Origin: Bifidobacterium avesanii
GTDB lineage: Bacteria > Actinomycetota > Actinomycetes > Actinomycetales > Bifidobacteriaceae
Assembly: GCF_009299475.1 (NCBI RefSeq)
Contig: NZ_WBSN01000012.1
Location: 1 to 64,000, forward strand
Direction of reading: 5' to 3'
Length of the DNA stretch: 64,000 bases
Both the position numbers and the translations under genes were made by a program. This document shows, one piece after another, positions 43,853-52,477 of this stretch (the first letter of the stretch is position 1; each line of letters begins with the position of its first letter). The notes beneath the pieces were generated by a model. That model had not been told where the DNA came from. It was given only the letters and a program-made list of their open reading frames with translations, and did not search any database.

Positions 43853-44994
43853 GAGCAGCCTCCCGCGTTGGGCGTGAGGCGCACGCTTCCGGATGGGATG
43901 GAGCCGTCCGTGCCCTGAATATAGGTGCGCCCGAGCATGGAGCCGACGATGTTCACGTTGACAGCCCGGTCCCCGGCCGTGTCCGCGGCGGCATTCCCAC
44001 CGCCCGTCCCGCCTGTCACCACGATGCACGCCTGCGCCCCGCCGGACGCAGTCCCGCCGGCTGCGGTCCCACCCACGACGCCGATGGCGGACGCCGGCAC
44101 CACGCCCACGGCGACGGGGTTCTTGAGCACCCACTGCACGTTGACCTGCCGCACGTTGCTCTGCATGGCGGTGGCGGCGGTGCGGAACGCGCTCGATCGG
44201 GAGAACGAGACGAGGTCGATCACGTCGCCCTGATCGGTGATGTCGAGCGTGACGTCGCCGGCCTGGATGACGCGCTCCCCCGCCACCGCGCCCGTGGGCA
44301 GGCTCTGCGCCTTGGCGGAGGCGGCCATGGCGGGCAGCTCCGCGATCGACTGGCCCTGCCCGACGATCTGCCCCACGGGCGCCGGGCACGCGGAGACGGT
44401 CACCCCGTCGGACGGCAGCCACGCCACGTCCGCCGTATCGATCACGGCGTAGTCCTTCGCGAGCGTGATGCCCGCCTTGGCCGCGGCCGCCACGAACGCA
44501 TCAATGGTGGCCTCGGTGACCGTGTCCCCGTCCACGTCCCCGGCGCCGATCGCCTTGAGCGCGTTGTTGAGTCCCTCCGCGTCCGGGCCCTTGTCCCCGA
44601 CTTTGAGCGGGCGCCACAGGGGTTCGGCGGTGGCGAGCATGAGCGCGCCCTTGCCGTCGATGCTCATGATCGACTGCCCGGAGGCGAGCGAGGCGCCGGG
44701 CTTGCAGTTCGAGGCGGTGACCATGCCGGAGCGCGGCGCAACGACCGGCGCCATGGCGATCTCCTCCGCGTTGATGGTGACGGACCGCCCGTCGTTGACC
44801 TGCTGCGTCTCGATGGGCATGGTGGCGTTCGTGTTCGCCGGGGCCAGCACCTGCGGCGGATGCGGCGCCAACACCACGGCCGTGCCGCCCATGCCCGCGA
44901 GCAGGCACGCCACGGCCACGAGCGCGGTCATCTGCCTGCCGAGCACCGGCCCGCGCCGCCCGTCCGATTTTCCGTTTCCTCCCTTGCCGAACAT
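43849..44994 (-). CDS. membrane-fusion-like, peptidoglycan-binding-type protein of an ABC exporter
   Basis: A 381-residue protein. One N-terminal TM (MTALVAVACLLAGMGGTAVVLA), then an extracellular domain with a lipoyl/HlyD-like segment (MAPVVAPRSGMVTASNCKPGASLASGQSIMSIDG), a putative peptidoglycan-binding helical segment (LKVGDKGPDAEGLNNALKAIGAGDVDGDTVT), and the second lipoyl half (VGQIVGQGQSIAEL). A Gly/Ala-rich stretch and two Cys near the C-terminus follow. It is the Gram-positive counterpart of a MacA-type adaptor. The ATG at 44994 follows GGAGAGG. It is the first gene of the three-gene exporter operon. Confidence 0.78.
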   Translation of the reverse strand: MFGKGGNGKSDGRRGPVLGRQMTALVAVACLLAGMGGTAVVLAPHPPQVLAPANTNATMPIETQQVNDGRSVTINAEEIAMAPVVAPRSGMVTASNCKPGASLASGQSIMSIDGKGALMLATAEPLWRPLKVGDKGPDAEGLNNALKAIGAGDVDGDTVTEATIDAFVAAAAKAGITLAKDYAVIDTADVAWLPSDGVTVSACPAPVGQIVGQGQSIAELPAMAASAKAQSLPTGAVAGERVIQAGDVTLDITDQGDVIDLVSFSRSSAFRTAATAMQSNVRQVNVQWVLKNPVAVGVVPASAIGVVGGTAAGGTASGGAQACIVVTGGTGGGNAAADTAGDRAVNVNIVGSMLGRTYIQGTDGSIPSGSVRLTPNAGGCS

Positions 44995-45138
44995 GTCGAC
45001 CGCCTCTCCGCGCATCCTTGCGCCGCCATCCCATTCGCGTCGTTCAACGGTGTCTCCAGTCTACCGCCGCCGATCTCCGCCGTGCCCGCACGCGCCCTCC
45101 GCCGGCCGCGTTCCGCCCGAACGGACGACAAACCGCCG

Positions 45139-45831
45139 TCACCGTCCGGGCGTCGCATTCGAGATGTTGTGCAGCGGATCATCGGTGCATTTACTCACCT
45201 GCAACGTCGCCGGATCCCCGGAATTGCCGCCCTTGAGCAGAGGAGTCGCGCTCCCCTGCGCGGAGAGCCGCTCAAATTCCTCATATGAGTAGTCCCGCGT
45301 CAGCAGATCGTGCTCCTTATAGCACTGGTACCGGTAGGGTTCCAAGTCGATGCTGTCCGGATTGCGCAGGATGGCGTTGTAATAGTAAACCAGAATCTGG
45401 TAGCCGGATTCGATCTCGCACTCCCGTTCATAGGGGTTGTCTCCCTTCACCTTCGACGTGCTCCACACATCAATGCCGGACCCTTGCGAAAACCAGTAAT
45501 CGGCATTGGCTTGCAAACCGTGCCTGGCGTAGCATCCCACCACCTGCCGTTCCAGGATGTTCATCTCATCGGCCGTGATGACGCCGTCCGTCAGTATCTG
45601 GTTGACGGCATCGGCACCGTCCTTGTAGGCGTTGCTCAATCCGGCATTGATCTTCTTCCTCCACACCGGTGACACTTTCGCATCCGACGAATATTGCCCG
45701 TAGCCGTCACGGACCCCAGCCGGCCGATCACCGGCGGCACCGGATTTACTCACGGGACCGGAGCAACCGCAGCACATGCACAATACAACGGTAAGCACTG
45801 CCATGGTCTTTCCCCATGTGGTTCGACGCAT
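45139..45831 (-). CDS. Cys-rich lipoprotein (paralogue 1)
   Basis: A 230-residue exported protein. The signal peptide ends in a Cys cluster (LCMCCGC), a poor but possible lipobox. The mature part shares with the next gene DGVITADEMN, ERxxVGCYAxxG, a YQC motif, and the C-terminal KC-x-DPLHNISNA. At least five Cys in the mature region suggest disulfides. The family is unknown to me. The ATG at 45831 follows AGGAGG. It lies between the exporter operon and the paralogue, all on the minus strand. Confidence 0.75.
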   Translation of the reverse strand: MRRTTWGKTMAVLTVVLCMCCGCSGPVSKSGAAGDRPAGVRDGYGQYSSDAKVSPVWRKKINAGLSNAYKDGADAVNQILTDGVITADEMNILERQVVGCYARHGLQANADYWFSQGSGIDVWSTSKVKGDNPYERECEIESGYQILVYYYNAILRNPDSIDLEPYRYQCYKEHDLLTRDYSYEEFERLSAQGSATPLLKGGNSGDPATLQVSKCTDDPLHNISNATPGR

Positions 45832-45919
45832 CGCATCCTCCTGTCAAAAGGCATCTCCAATGGAGCTGCCCGTCAACCATTTGATCCACATTTTTCATGA
45901 TTGGTCTTTCCTTCTGCCG

Positions 45920-46669
45920 TCACTGTCCGGTCGGCGCATTCGAGATGTTGTGCAGCGGATCGCTGAAGCACTTGGCGCGCGCATCGAACGCCTGCGCCGA
46001 CTTCGACGAGTTGATGACCGGCTCGTTGTTGCCCGGATTCTCCCAGTCGCGCTTGAAGTCCTCGTACGACGGGTAGTCCTTGAGCAGCATGCCCTTCTCC
46101 TTGAGGCACTGGTACTGGTACGGCCCCAGATCGATGTTCTCCGGATTCGTGTAGACGGCCCAGTAGTACTGGCTGACCCATCCCCAGCCGGTGTCGTCCT
46201 CGCATTCGGCCCTGATCTCGTCCACGTGCTCCCACGTGTCCTCGCTCTTCTTGACGAACGGGCTCAGCCCGCCGTAGTCGCCGAGCCAGTAGTCGCGGTT
46301 CACCTCGTAACCGTACTTGGCGTAGCAGCCCACCATCCGGCGCTCCGCCTCGTTCATCTCGTCGGCGGTGATCACCCCGTCGTCCACCACCGCGTGGACC
46401 GCCTCGTGCCCGCGCTTGTTCGTCCCCGCGGCCAGCTCGTTGTTGATCCGCTGCATGTACGCGGGGCTGAGCGTCATATCGGCGGTGAACTGGGCGTACG
46501 TGGAGCGCGAACCGCGCACCATCTCGTCGGTCACACCGGCCGCGCGCCCGTCCGTACCCGACGAGCCGCCCGCGCAGCCCGCCAACGCCGCCATCAGAAC
46601 CAGCGCCGGAACCAGCGCCGCGGGCACCCCACGCCATGCCCCGATCCTCCCCGATCGCACGCCGCCCAT
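45920..46669 (-). CDS. Cys-rich lipoprotein (paralogue 2)
   Basis: A 249-residue lipoprotein with a canonical lipobox (LAGC at the end of LVLMAALAGC). The body has DDGVITADEMNEAERRMVGCYAKYGYEVNRDYW, YQYQCLKEKGMLLKDYPSYEDFKRDW, and ends KCFSDPLHNISNAPTGQ. It is collinear with paralogue 1. The start at 46669 has GAGGAGG. It is divergent from the response regulator gene, with which it shares a 200-bp intergenic region, hence probable control by that regulator. Confidence 0.8.
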   Translation of the reverse strand: MGGVRSGRIGAWRGVPAALVPALVLMAALAGCAGGSSGTDGRAAGVTDEMVRGSRSTYAQFTADMTLSPAYMQRINNELAAGTNKRGHEAVHAVVDDGVITADEMNEAERRMVGCYAKYGYEVNRDYWLGDYGGLSPFVKKSEDTWEHVDEIRAECEDDTGWGWVSQYYWAVYTNPENIDLGPYQYQCLKEKGMLLKDYPSYEDFKRDWENPGNNEPVINSSKSAQAFDARAKCFSDPLHNISNAPTGQ

Positions 46670-46802
46670 ATGGTCCTCCTCACCGAGCACCCCGTCAACG
46701 GACACTTCCAGACTACGTCCGCGCGACCGCGACGGCAACGCGGAATCCCCGGTATCTTCCGCTTCCGTGAGGGAGAAAGCCAATGGCGAAAAACCGGCCA
46801 AC

Positions 46803-46808
46803 TATACT
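46803..46808 (+). promoter_or_regulatory. -10 element of the response regulator operon
   Basis: TATACT followed by GG, 62 bp before the response regulator ATG. Confidence 0.4.
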
Positions 46809-46869
46809 GGGACGCGGAATTACGAAGGCGCTCAAGAGGGGGAGCCTTCCGTCACACGGAGGTCGCGCG

Positions 46870-47550
46870 ATGGATGAAACCGGCAGTACCGGAACGTTTA
46901 CGGTGGGCATAGCGGACAACGACGCGTTGTCCCTGCGCTCGCTGGAACGCATCATCGCCGAACGCGTGCCGGACGCGACCGTGCTGTGGACCACGCAGGA
47001 GGGGCCGCAGGCCGTCATCTACGCCACGAGCCAGCGCACCCAGCCGGACGTGCTCATGGTGGACATGTCCATGGAGAGCATGCCGGGGCTCATGATCTGC
47101 CGCCGCATCCGCCGCGCCACCAACGAGGTGCCGATGCTCGCCATCACCTCCTTCACGCTCGGCCTGTATGCCGAGGACGCGGGCCGCTGCGGCGCGCAGG
47201 GCATCGCCAGCAAGAACAACGAGAACGATCTGGTCGCGGGCCTCAACGCCGTGGTGGACGGCGGCACGTACGGCGAGGGCGGATTCGAGACCGCCGCCAT
47301 GGCCCACTACCGGCTCGAATGCGCGCCCGCCACCGTGGAGGACATGCTCACCACGCGCGAGGCGCAGACCATGGATCTCCTCGCCGAGGGGCTCGACGAC
47401 GAGATGATCGCCAAGCGCCTGCAGATCGGGCGCGACACCGTGCGCAAGCACGTGCAGACCGCCATGCACAAGCTCGGCGTGAGCACCCGCTGGCAGGCGC
47501 TGCTGCGCTGGAGCGGCAGCGAGAAGAACGGTCGGCGCTATGTGCTCTGA
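46870..47550 (+). CDS. LuxR/NarL-family response regulator
   Basis: A 226-residue two-component regulator. The receiver domain has the acidic pocket (IADNDALSLRSL), the phosphoacceptor Asp65 (VLMVDMSMESM), Thr/Ser in LAITSF and the conserved Lys in IASKNN. The C-terminal LuxR helix-turn-helix is LTTREAQTMDLLAEGLDDEMIAKRLQIGRDTVRKHVQTAMHKLGV. The ATG at 46870 follows GGAGG; an upstream in-frame ATG at 46783 is less supported. It overlaps the kinase gene by 11 bp and is divergent from two lipoproteins and the ABC exporter it may control. Confidence 0.92.
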   Translation: MDETGSTGTFTVGIADNDALSLRSLERIIAERVPDATVLWTTQEGPQAVIYATSQRTQPDVLMVDMSMESMPGLMICRRIRRATNEVPMLAITSFTLGLYAEDAGRCGAQGIASKNNENDLVAGLNAVVDGGTYGEGGFETAAMAHYRLECAPATVEDMLTTREAQTMDLLAEGLDDEMIAKRLQIGRDTVRKHVQTAMHKLGVSTRWQALLRWSGSEKNGRRYVL

Positions 47551-48304
47551 GGAGCGGGACGCCGGGACGAACCGCGATTCCGACCAATTGAAACGCGCCA
47601 GACTCGCCGCGTACCTGCATGACGAGGTGAGCGGGCCGCTGTCCCTCGCGGCGCGCGAGTCCCAGCGCCAGATAAGGCTTGCGGAAATGGGCGGCGAGCA
47701 GACCGCGTCCACGGACCAGCGCGCGGCGTGGAAGGCCGTGAACGCGGACGTGACGCGGGCGCTGCGCAACCTGCACCGTGTGGTCGCGCGTCTGCTCGAC
47801 GCCGATCGGGACCACAACGCCCTCACCCCGCGGCAGCTGTCCGCGGAGGTGTTCGTGCGCACGCTTCGGCAGACCGTGGAGCAGGAGCAGCGGCGGCTGT
47901 CCGGATTGGGCTTCATAGGCAAGGCGACCGTGACCGGCGAGCTCGAGCGCGTACCCGACGCCGCCACGCGCGACGAGATTCTGGCCTTGGTGCACGAGCT
48001 GTGCGCCAACGTGGACAAGCACTGCACCTCCGCAAGCAGCGTGTACGAGTTGTCCGTGCACTGCTCCGCAGACCGCATCGAGATCAGCGAGCTGTGCCGC
48101 TGGACGGCCCCGCGTCCCACGATCACCGCACCGGAGGTCGGCGGTCAGGGACTGAGCGCCCACCGGCTCATCATCCGGCACATCGGCGGCGAACTCGTCT
48201 GGCATTCCGGCCAATGGCAATGGAACTGCTACGCGCGCATCCCCATCCTCACGGAAACGGAAGATTCAGCCTTGCGGGACGCGGAAACGAAGCGTTATCG
48301 TTAA
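47540..48304 (+). CDS. soluble histidine kinase-like protein
   Basis: A 254-residue protein with a HisKA_3-like dimerisation/phosphoacceptor region (LAAYLHDEVSGPLSL, His27) and a degenerate HATPase domain (LVHELCANVDKHC for the N box, VGGQGLSAHRLIIRHIGGELVW for the G region). It has no transmembrane or recognisable sensor domain, so it must sense a cytoplasmic signal or partner. The N box has ELCANVDKH instead of E-x-x-x-N-A-x-K-H, still keeping Glu, Asn, Lys and His. It pairs with the preceding regulator by overlap. Confidence 0.8.
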   Translation: MCSEERDAGTNRDSDQLKRARLAAYLHDEVSGPLSLAARESQRQIRLAEMGGEQTASTDQRAAWKAVNADVTRALRNLHRVVARLLDADRDHNALTPRQLSAEVFVRTLRQTVEQEQRRLSGLGFIGKATVTGELERVPDAATRDEILALVHELCANVDKHCTSASSVYELSVHCSADRIEISELCRWTAPRPTITAPEVGGQGLSAHRLIIRHIGGELVWHSGQWQWNCYARIPILTETEDSALRDAETKRYR

Positions 48305-48311
48305 CACGAAT

Positions 48312-48331
48312 GGGGCTCGTCGAGGAGCCCC
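48312..48331 (+). terminator. short hairpin after the kinase gene
   Basis: GGGGCTC-GTCGAG-GAGCCCC, starting 7 bp after the stop codon. No U-tract. Confidence 0.5.
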
Positions 48332-48347
48332 GTCACACCATGTTGGG

Positions 48348-48401
48348 GCGCAAGTGGGGAGTCAAGGCCGGTTTCGCCGTGTTTGCGGCCTTGGTTTGCG
48401 C
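48348..48401 (-). terminator. two-part hairpin after gltA
   Basis: The outer stem GCGCAA/TTGCGC encloses the inner stem CAAGGCCG (48363-48370) and CGGCCTTG (48386-48393). It is located about 40 bp past the gltA stop. Confidence 0.45.
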
Positions 48402-48443
48402 TGTCCCGCCGGCGTCGTCCATCAATCCGCCATCAATCCACCG

Positions 48444-49736
48444 TCACCGTTCGTCGATCGGCACGTAGTCGCGCAGCGTGGCCCCCGTGTACACCTGACG
48501 CGGGCGGCCGATGCGCGTGGCCGGGTCGGCGAGCATCTCGCGGTATTGGGCGATCCAGCCGGGGATGCGGCCGAGCGCGAACAGCGTGGTGAACATGGCC
48601 GGGTCGAAGCCGATCGCGCGGTAGATCAGGCCCGTGTAGAAGTCCACGTTCGGATACAGGTTGCGCGAGACGAAGTAGTCGTCGTGCAGGGCGATCGACT
48701 CCAGCTCCTTGGCCACGTCGAACAGGGCGCGCTCGTCGCTCGGCAGCTTCGAGGTGTCCTCGCGTTCCATGATCTGGTCCATGTAATGGCGGGCGATGGC
48801 CGCGCGCGGGTCATACGACTTGTACACGCGGTGGCCCAGCCCGGAGATGCGCGTGCCGTTCGCCTTGGCGTCCTCCACGAACTCTCGCACGCTCTTGCCC
48901 GAGTCGCGGATGGCCTTGAGCTGGCGGAGCACCGCCTCGTTCGCGCCGCCGTGCAGCGGGCCGGACAGCGCGTTGATGCCGGCCGCGACCGCCGAATACA
49001 GGTTCGCGTGCGCGGACCCGGCGATGCGCACCACCGACGTGGAGCAGTTCTGCTCGTGGTCGGCGTGGATGATGAGCAGGCGTCCGAGCGCGTGCACATA
49101 CAGCGGGTCCGACTCGAACGGCTCGTACGGCACGGCGAAGCACATGCGCAGGAAATCGTCCACGTAGCCGCGCGCGTAGTCGGGGTAGAGCATCGGCTCG
49201 TCGCGGCGGCGGCGGAAGATGTAGCTCACGATCGTGCGCACCTTGGCCATGATGATCGTGGCCGCCTCGTCGAGCTGGTCGGAGTCCTCGATGTCCGTGG
49301 TGTCCGGGTAGAACGTGGCCAGCGCGTTGACGGCGGAGGCGAGCACGCTCATCGGATGCGCGGTGCGCGGGAACGAACCCATGAACGTGCGGAAGTCCTC
49401 CCCCACCATGGTGCGGTGGTTGATGTCCCGGACGAACTGGTCGAACTCGGAGCGCGTGGGCAACTCGCCGTAGCGCAGCAGCCACGCCACCTCAAGGAAG
49501 TCCGACTGCTCGCACAGCTGCTCGATGGGGTAGCCGCGGTAGCGCAGGATGGAATGCTGGCCGTCGATGTACGTGATCTTCGACTCGCACTGGGCGGTGG
49601 TGAGGAACCCGGGGTCGAGCGTGACCCACCCGTCGTTACGCAGCTTGGAGACAACGATGCCGTCCGGGCCCGCGGTGGCCTTCACCACCGGCAGATTGAA
49701 ACTGCTCGAATCGACGTCAAGCTTGGCAGTCGCCAT
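48444..49736 (-). CDS. gltA: citrate synthase
   Basis: Condenses oxaloacetate and acetyl-CoA, 430 residues, cytoplasmic. The His of GHRVYK, the His of SGPLHGGANEAV and the Asp of NVDFYTGLIY are the catalytic set, and SILRYRGYPIEQL and TAHPMSVLASAVNAL are typical of the long (gltA) bacterial type. The ATG at 49736 follows AAAGGGG. Bifidobacteria lack a full citric acid cycle, so this enzyme probably supplies 2-oxoglutarate for glutamate synthesis. Confidence 0.97.
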   Translation of the reverse strand: MATAKLDVDSSSFNLPVVKATAGPDGIVVSKLRNDGWVTLDPGFLTTAQCESKITYIDGQHSILRYRGYPIEQLCEQSDFLEVAWLLRYGELPTRSEFDQFVRDINHRTMVGEDFRTFMGSFPRTAHPMSVLASAVNALATFYPDTTDIEDSDQLDEAATIIMAKVRTIVSYIFRRRRDEPMLYPDYARGYVDDFLRMCFAVPYEPFESDPLYVHALGRLLIIHADHEQNCSTSVVRIAGSAHANLYSAVAAGINALSGPLHGGANEAVLRQLKAIRDSGKSVREFVEDAKANGTRISGLGHRVYKSYDPRAAIARHYMDQIMEREDTSKLPSDERALFDVAKELESIALHDDYFVSRNLYPNVDFYTGLIYRAIGFDPAMFTTLFALGRIPGWIAQYREMLADPATRIGRPRQVYTGATLRDYVPIDER

Positions 49737-49845
49737 TGCTACCCCTTTCGGCTTTTGGTTGTGCCAACCATAGCAACCGGCGGTAAATCCGCATGTTTCG
49801 TGACTGAAATGCGGGCAGGACTGGCCCGGCGGCCTTTTCGTCATG

Positions 49846-50075
49846 CTACCCGGCCTTCCGAGGGCGGATTTCCACCGCTGCGGACATCCACTTGGCCTTC
49901 CGAGGGCACCCCAATCGGCGAACAGCGAGCAAAGGCACTCAGTTCCGCCGCTGATTTCCGCGAATTTCCAACAAAATATTCTCACGCCTGCAAACGCGCA
50001 TCCGCAAGGACATGCCCTCGGAAAGCCGAGTGGATGTCCGCAAGTCCATAAATCTGCCCTCGGAGGGCCGAGTAG
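49846..50075. repeat. large inverted-repeat element, copy B
   Basis: 62-nt arms at 49846-49907 and 50014-50075 with a 106-nt centre. Both arms contain the 20-nt CTACTYGGCCTTCCGAGGGC-type motif twice at 42-nt spacing, as in copies A and C. It fills most of the 487-bp gap between map and gltA. No gene is seen in the gap. Confidence 0.85.
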
Positions 50076-50223
50076 TCCCGACGAGGAAAGCTTAGAACGT
50101 CTTTCACGCACCATGTTGCGGAATGGCCGCGCTCCGCAATGCAAAAATCCCGTCCCAGCCACATGGTCGGGACGGGATCGCCAAGATCACCGGGATTTCA
50201 CCGCGTCGAAGCCGATAAAACGA

Positions 50224-51000
50224 CTAATCGCGCGTGGTGAGGATCACCGGACCGTTCTCGGTGATGGCGATGGTGTGCTCGGTGTGCGCGCCGCGCGAGC
50301 CGTCGGAGGAGCGCAGCGTCCAGCCGTCCTTGGAGTCCTGGTAGATCTCGTCGGTGGTCTTGAGGAACCACGGCTCGATGGCGATGACCAGACCCGGGCG
50401 CAGCTTGTAGCCGTGGTGGGCGCGGCCGTCGTTGGCCACATGCGGATCGCCGTGCATGATGTGGCCCACGCCGTGCCCGCCGAACTCGAGGTTGATCGGG
50501 TAGCCGTACTCGCGCGCCACGTCGCCGATGGTGGAGGACACGTCGCCCAGGCGGTTGCCCGGCTGCGCCACGTCGATGGCGGCCGCGAGCGCCTCCTCGG
50601 TGCACTTGATGAGGCGCAGGTCGCTCGAGTCCTGGTCCTTGCCGACCACGAAGCTGATGGCCGAGTCGCCGACCCAGCCGTTCACGCTGATGGCGAGGTC
50701 GAGGCTGACGAGGTCGCCGTCCTTGAGGTTGTAGTCGTAGGGCACGCCGTGCAGCACCGCGTCGTTGACGGACGTGCAGATGTAGTGGGCGAACGGGCCG
50801 GTGCCGAAGTCCGGGGCGTAGTCCACGTAGCAGGATTCGGCGCCCTTGCGGTCGACGATCTTCTTGTGCACGTACTCGTCGATCTCCAGCAGGTTGGTGC
50901 CGACCTTGGTCATGTCGCGCAGTTCGCGCAGGATGCTGCCGACGAAGCGCCCGGCGGGCTTCATCTCTTCGATTTCCTGAGGCGTTTTGAGTTCAATCAT
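50224..51000 (-). CDS. map: type I methionine aminopeptidase
   Basis: Removes N-terminal Met from new proteins; 258 residues. The metal ligands are visible: Asp in SLDLAIS, Asp in VGDSAISF, His in GHGVGHIMHGDPHV, Glu in AIEPWF, Glu in EHTIAITENG. The ATG at 51000 gives the usual start (MIELKTPQEIEEM); the frame opens 7 codons earlier at 51021. It stands alone between repeat element B and the HdeD-like gene. Confidence 0.96.
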   Translation of the reverse strand: MIELKTPQEIEEMKPAGRFVGSILRELRDMTKVGTNLLEIDEYVHKKIVDRKGAESCYVDYAPDFGTGPFAHYICTSVNDAVLHGVPYDYNLKDGDLVSLDLAISVNGWVGDSAISFVVGKDQDSSDLRLIKCTEEALAAAIDVAQPGNRLGDVSSTIGDVAREYGYPINLEFGGHGVGHIMHGDPHVANDGRAHHGYKLRPGLVIAIEPWFLKTTDEIYQDSKDGWTLRSSDGSRGAHTEHTIAITENGPVILTTRD

Positions 51001-51093
51001 GAGTTTCTTTCTACCGAACATGGTTCTCAGTTAACACCCAACCCTAGCGCGAGCGCCCAACAAACGGACGGTCGGCAGACGGACGGCGAACGG

Positions 51094-52254
51094 TCAGCGG
51101 GACTTGGGCGCGCGGCCGAATTTGAAGGCCCGCACGAGCGCCGTGACGCCCATGACCACCAGCGCGCACCCGGCGAACACCACCAGGAACGCCGTGGACT
51201 GCACCGGCGTGACGAGCAGCACGAAACCGGCGAAGATGGAGATGAGCCCGTAGGCGACGGCCCAGCCGGACGCCGGCACGCGCCACGATTCGGCGAGGCT
51301 CATCACGCCTTCCATGATCCAGCTGATGCCCACGACCGACGTGATGAGGATCACCAGCGTGGAGGCGGACAGCGTGGTGTTCTTGAGCATGACGATGCCG
51401 CCGATGGTGAGCAGCACGCCCACGAGCACGTCGAGCACGCGCCACCCGCCGGGCACGCCCTGCACGGCGAACGCGGTGACCGCGCGCACGATGCCGGAGA
51501 CCACGAAGTAGACGGCGAGCGCCACGGTGGCGACCACCAGCGTCGGCCCGGGCCACACGAGCAGCGCCAGACCGATGACGAGCGCCGCCGCGCCGACCAC
51601 CGCATACACCGCGCGAATCCAGTTCTTGGCACGCTGCGGCAGATGCTCCTCGATCAGTTTGAACGGGTCGAAGTCGGTGCGGGAGAACTCGGCGTACCAG
51701 TTGGATTGCCCGTTCCATCCGGGCTGGCCCTGCCATCCGGGCTGGCCGGGCTGCGGCTGCGGCGGCACATAGGCGTAGGGCTGGCCATACGGTGTCTGCC
51801 GGCCCTGATCCTGCCGCTGGTTCCGGTCATCGGCTTGCCCGGCGGGCCCACCTGCCGGCTGGCCCTGTCCCGCGGCCGGCTGTCCTTGCCCGGCCCATGG
51901 GCCATAGGAACCGTATTGGCCCTGTCCGTATTGTCCCTGTCCGTATTGGCCTTGACCATACTGCTGTCCTTGATCATACTGTCCTTGACCGTACTGCCCC
52001 TGCCCGTATGCGCCGTTCGGAACGCCGTACTGCTGGCCGCCGCTGGGGCCCCGCCCCGACGCGGGTGGCTGGTTCGCGTAGTTCGCCCCGAAGCCGTTGG
52101 GATTCTCCACGTACGGCTCGCCCTGATTGCCCGCGCCTTGGGTATTCGCGGCGTTGGACGCGTCGCCGTTGACGTTGCCGGCATTGCTGCCATTGCTGGC
52201 GTTGGCGGCGTTGTCGTTCGACGCCCTGTTCGCGCCGTCGTTGAAATCAGTCAT
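51094..52254 (-). CDS. HdeD/DUF308 membrane protein with Q/G/Y-rich N-terminal region
   Basis: A 386-residue protein. The first roughly 195 residues are low-complexity: Asn/Ala-rich to about 45, then repeats of GQGQY (GQYGQGQYGQ), then Gln/Pro/Gly. The C-terminal about 190 residues carry six TM helices of the HdeD type (AVYAVVGAAALVIGLALLVWPG, TLVVATVALAVYFVVSGIVRAV, WRVLDVLVGVLLTIGGIVML, TLVILITSVVGISWIMEGV, VAYGLISIFAGFVLLV, AFLVVFAGCALVVMGV). The start at 52254 (second of two adjacent ATGs) follows AAAGGAG. The function is unknown; HdeD proteins are linked to acid resistance in E. coli. Confidence 0.85.
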   Translation of the reverse strand: MTDFNDGANRASNDNAANASNGSNAGNVNGDASNAANTQGAGNQGEPYVENPNGFGANYANQPPASGRGPSGGQQYGVPNGAYGQGQYGQGQYDQGQQYGQGQYGQGQYGQGQYGSYGPWAGQGQPAAGQGQPAGGPAGQADDRNQRQDQGRQTPYGQPYAYVPPQPQPGQPGWQGQPGWNGQSNWYAEFSRTDFDPFKLIEEHLPQRAKNWIRAVYAVVGAAALVIGLALLVWPGPTLVVATVALAVYFVVSGIVRAVTAFAVQGVPGGWRVLDVLVGVLLTIGGIVMLKNTTLSASTLVILITSVVGISWIMEGVMSLAESWRVPASGWAVAYGLISIFAGFVLLVTPVQSTAFLVVFAGCALVVMGVTALVRAFKFGRAPKSR

Positions 52255-52477
52255 CATCACTCCTTTGGCCCTGTGCCTGGCCTTGCACCGTATGCCGTTC
52301 GCGCGGGATGACGTCTCGCCATCCCGCCTTCCGCCTCCATGAATAAGGACGGTTCTTGGGAGTTTGCTCAAAATCTCAACGATGATCAACACATTGTCTA
52401 TTTAGCGATCGCGTTCACCCGCCACGACGTCATGCATCGCCCCGCCCGTGTCGCCAAACGCGGATAGGCTGGGCCAC

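Noticed and set aside
45832-45919. Small gene between the two lipoprotein paralogues
   Set aside because: The short frames there lack a ribosome binding site or length, and the region fits a leader with AGGAGG of paralogue 1.
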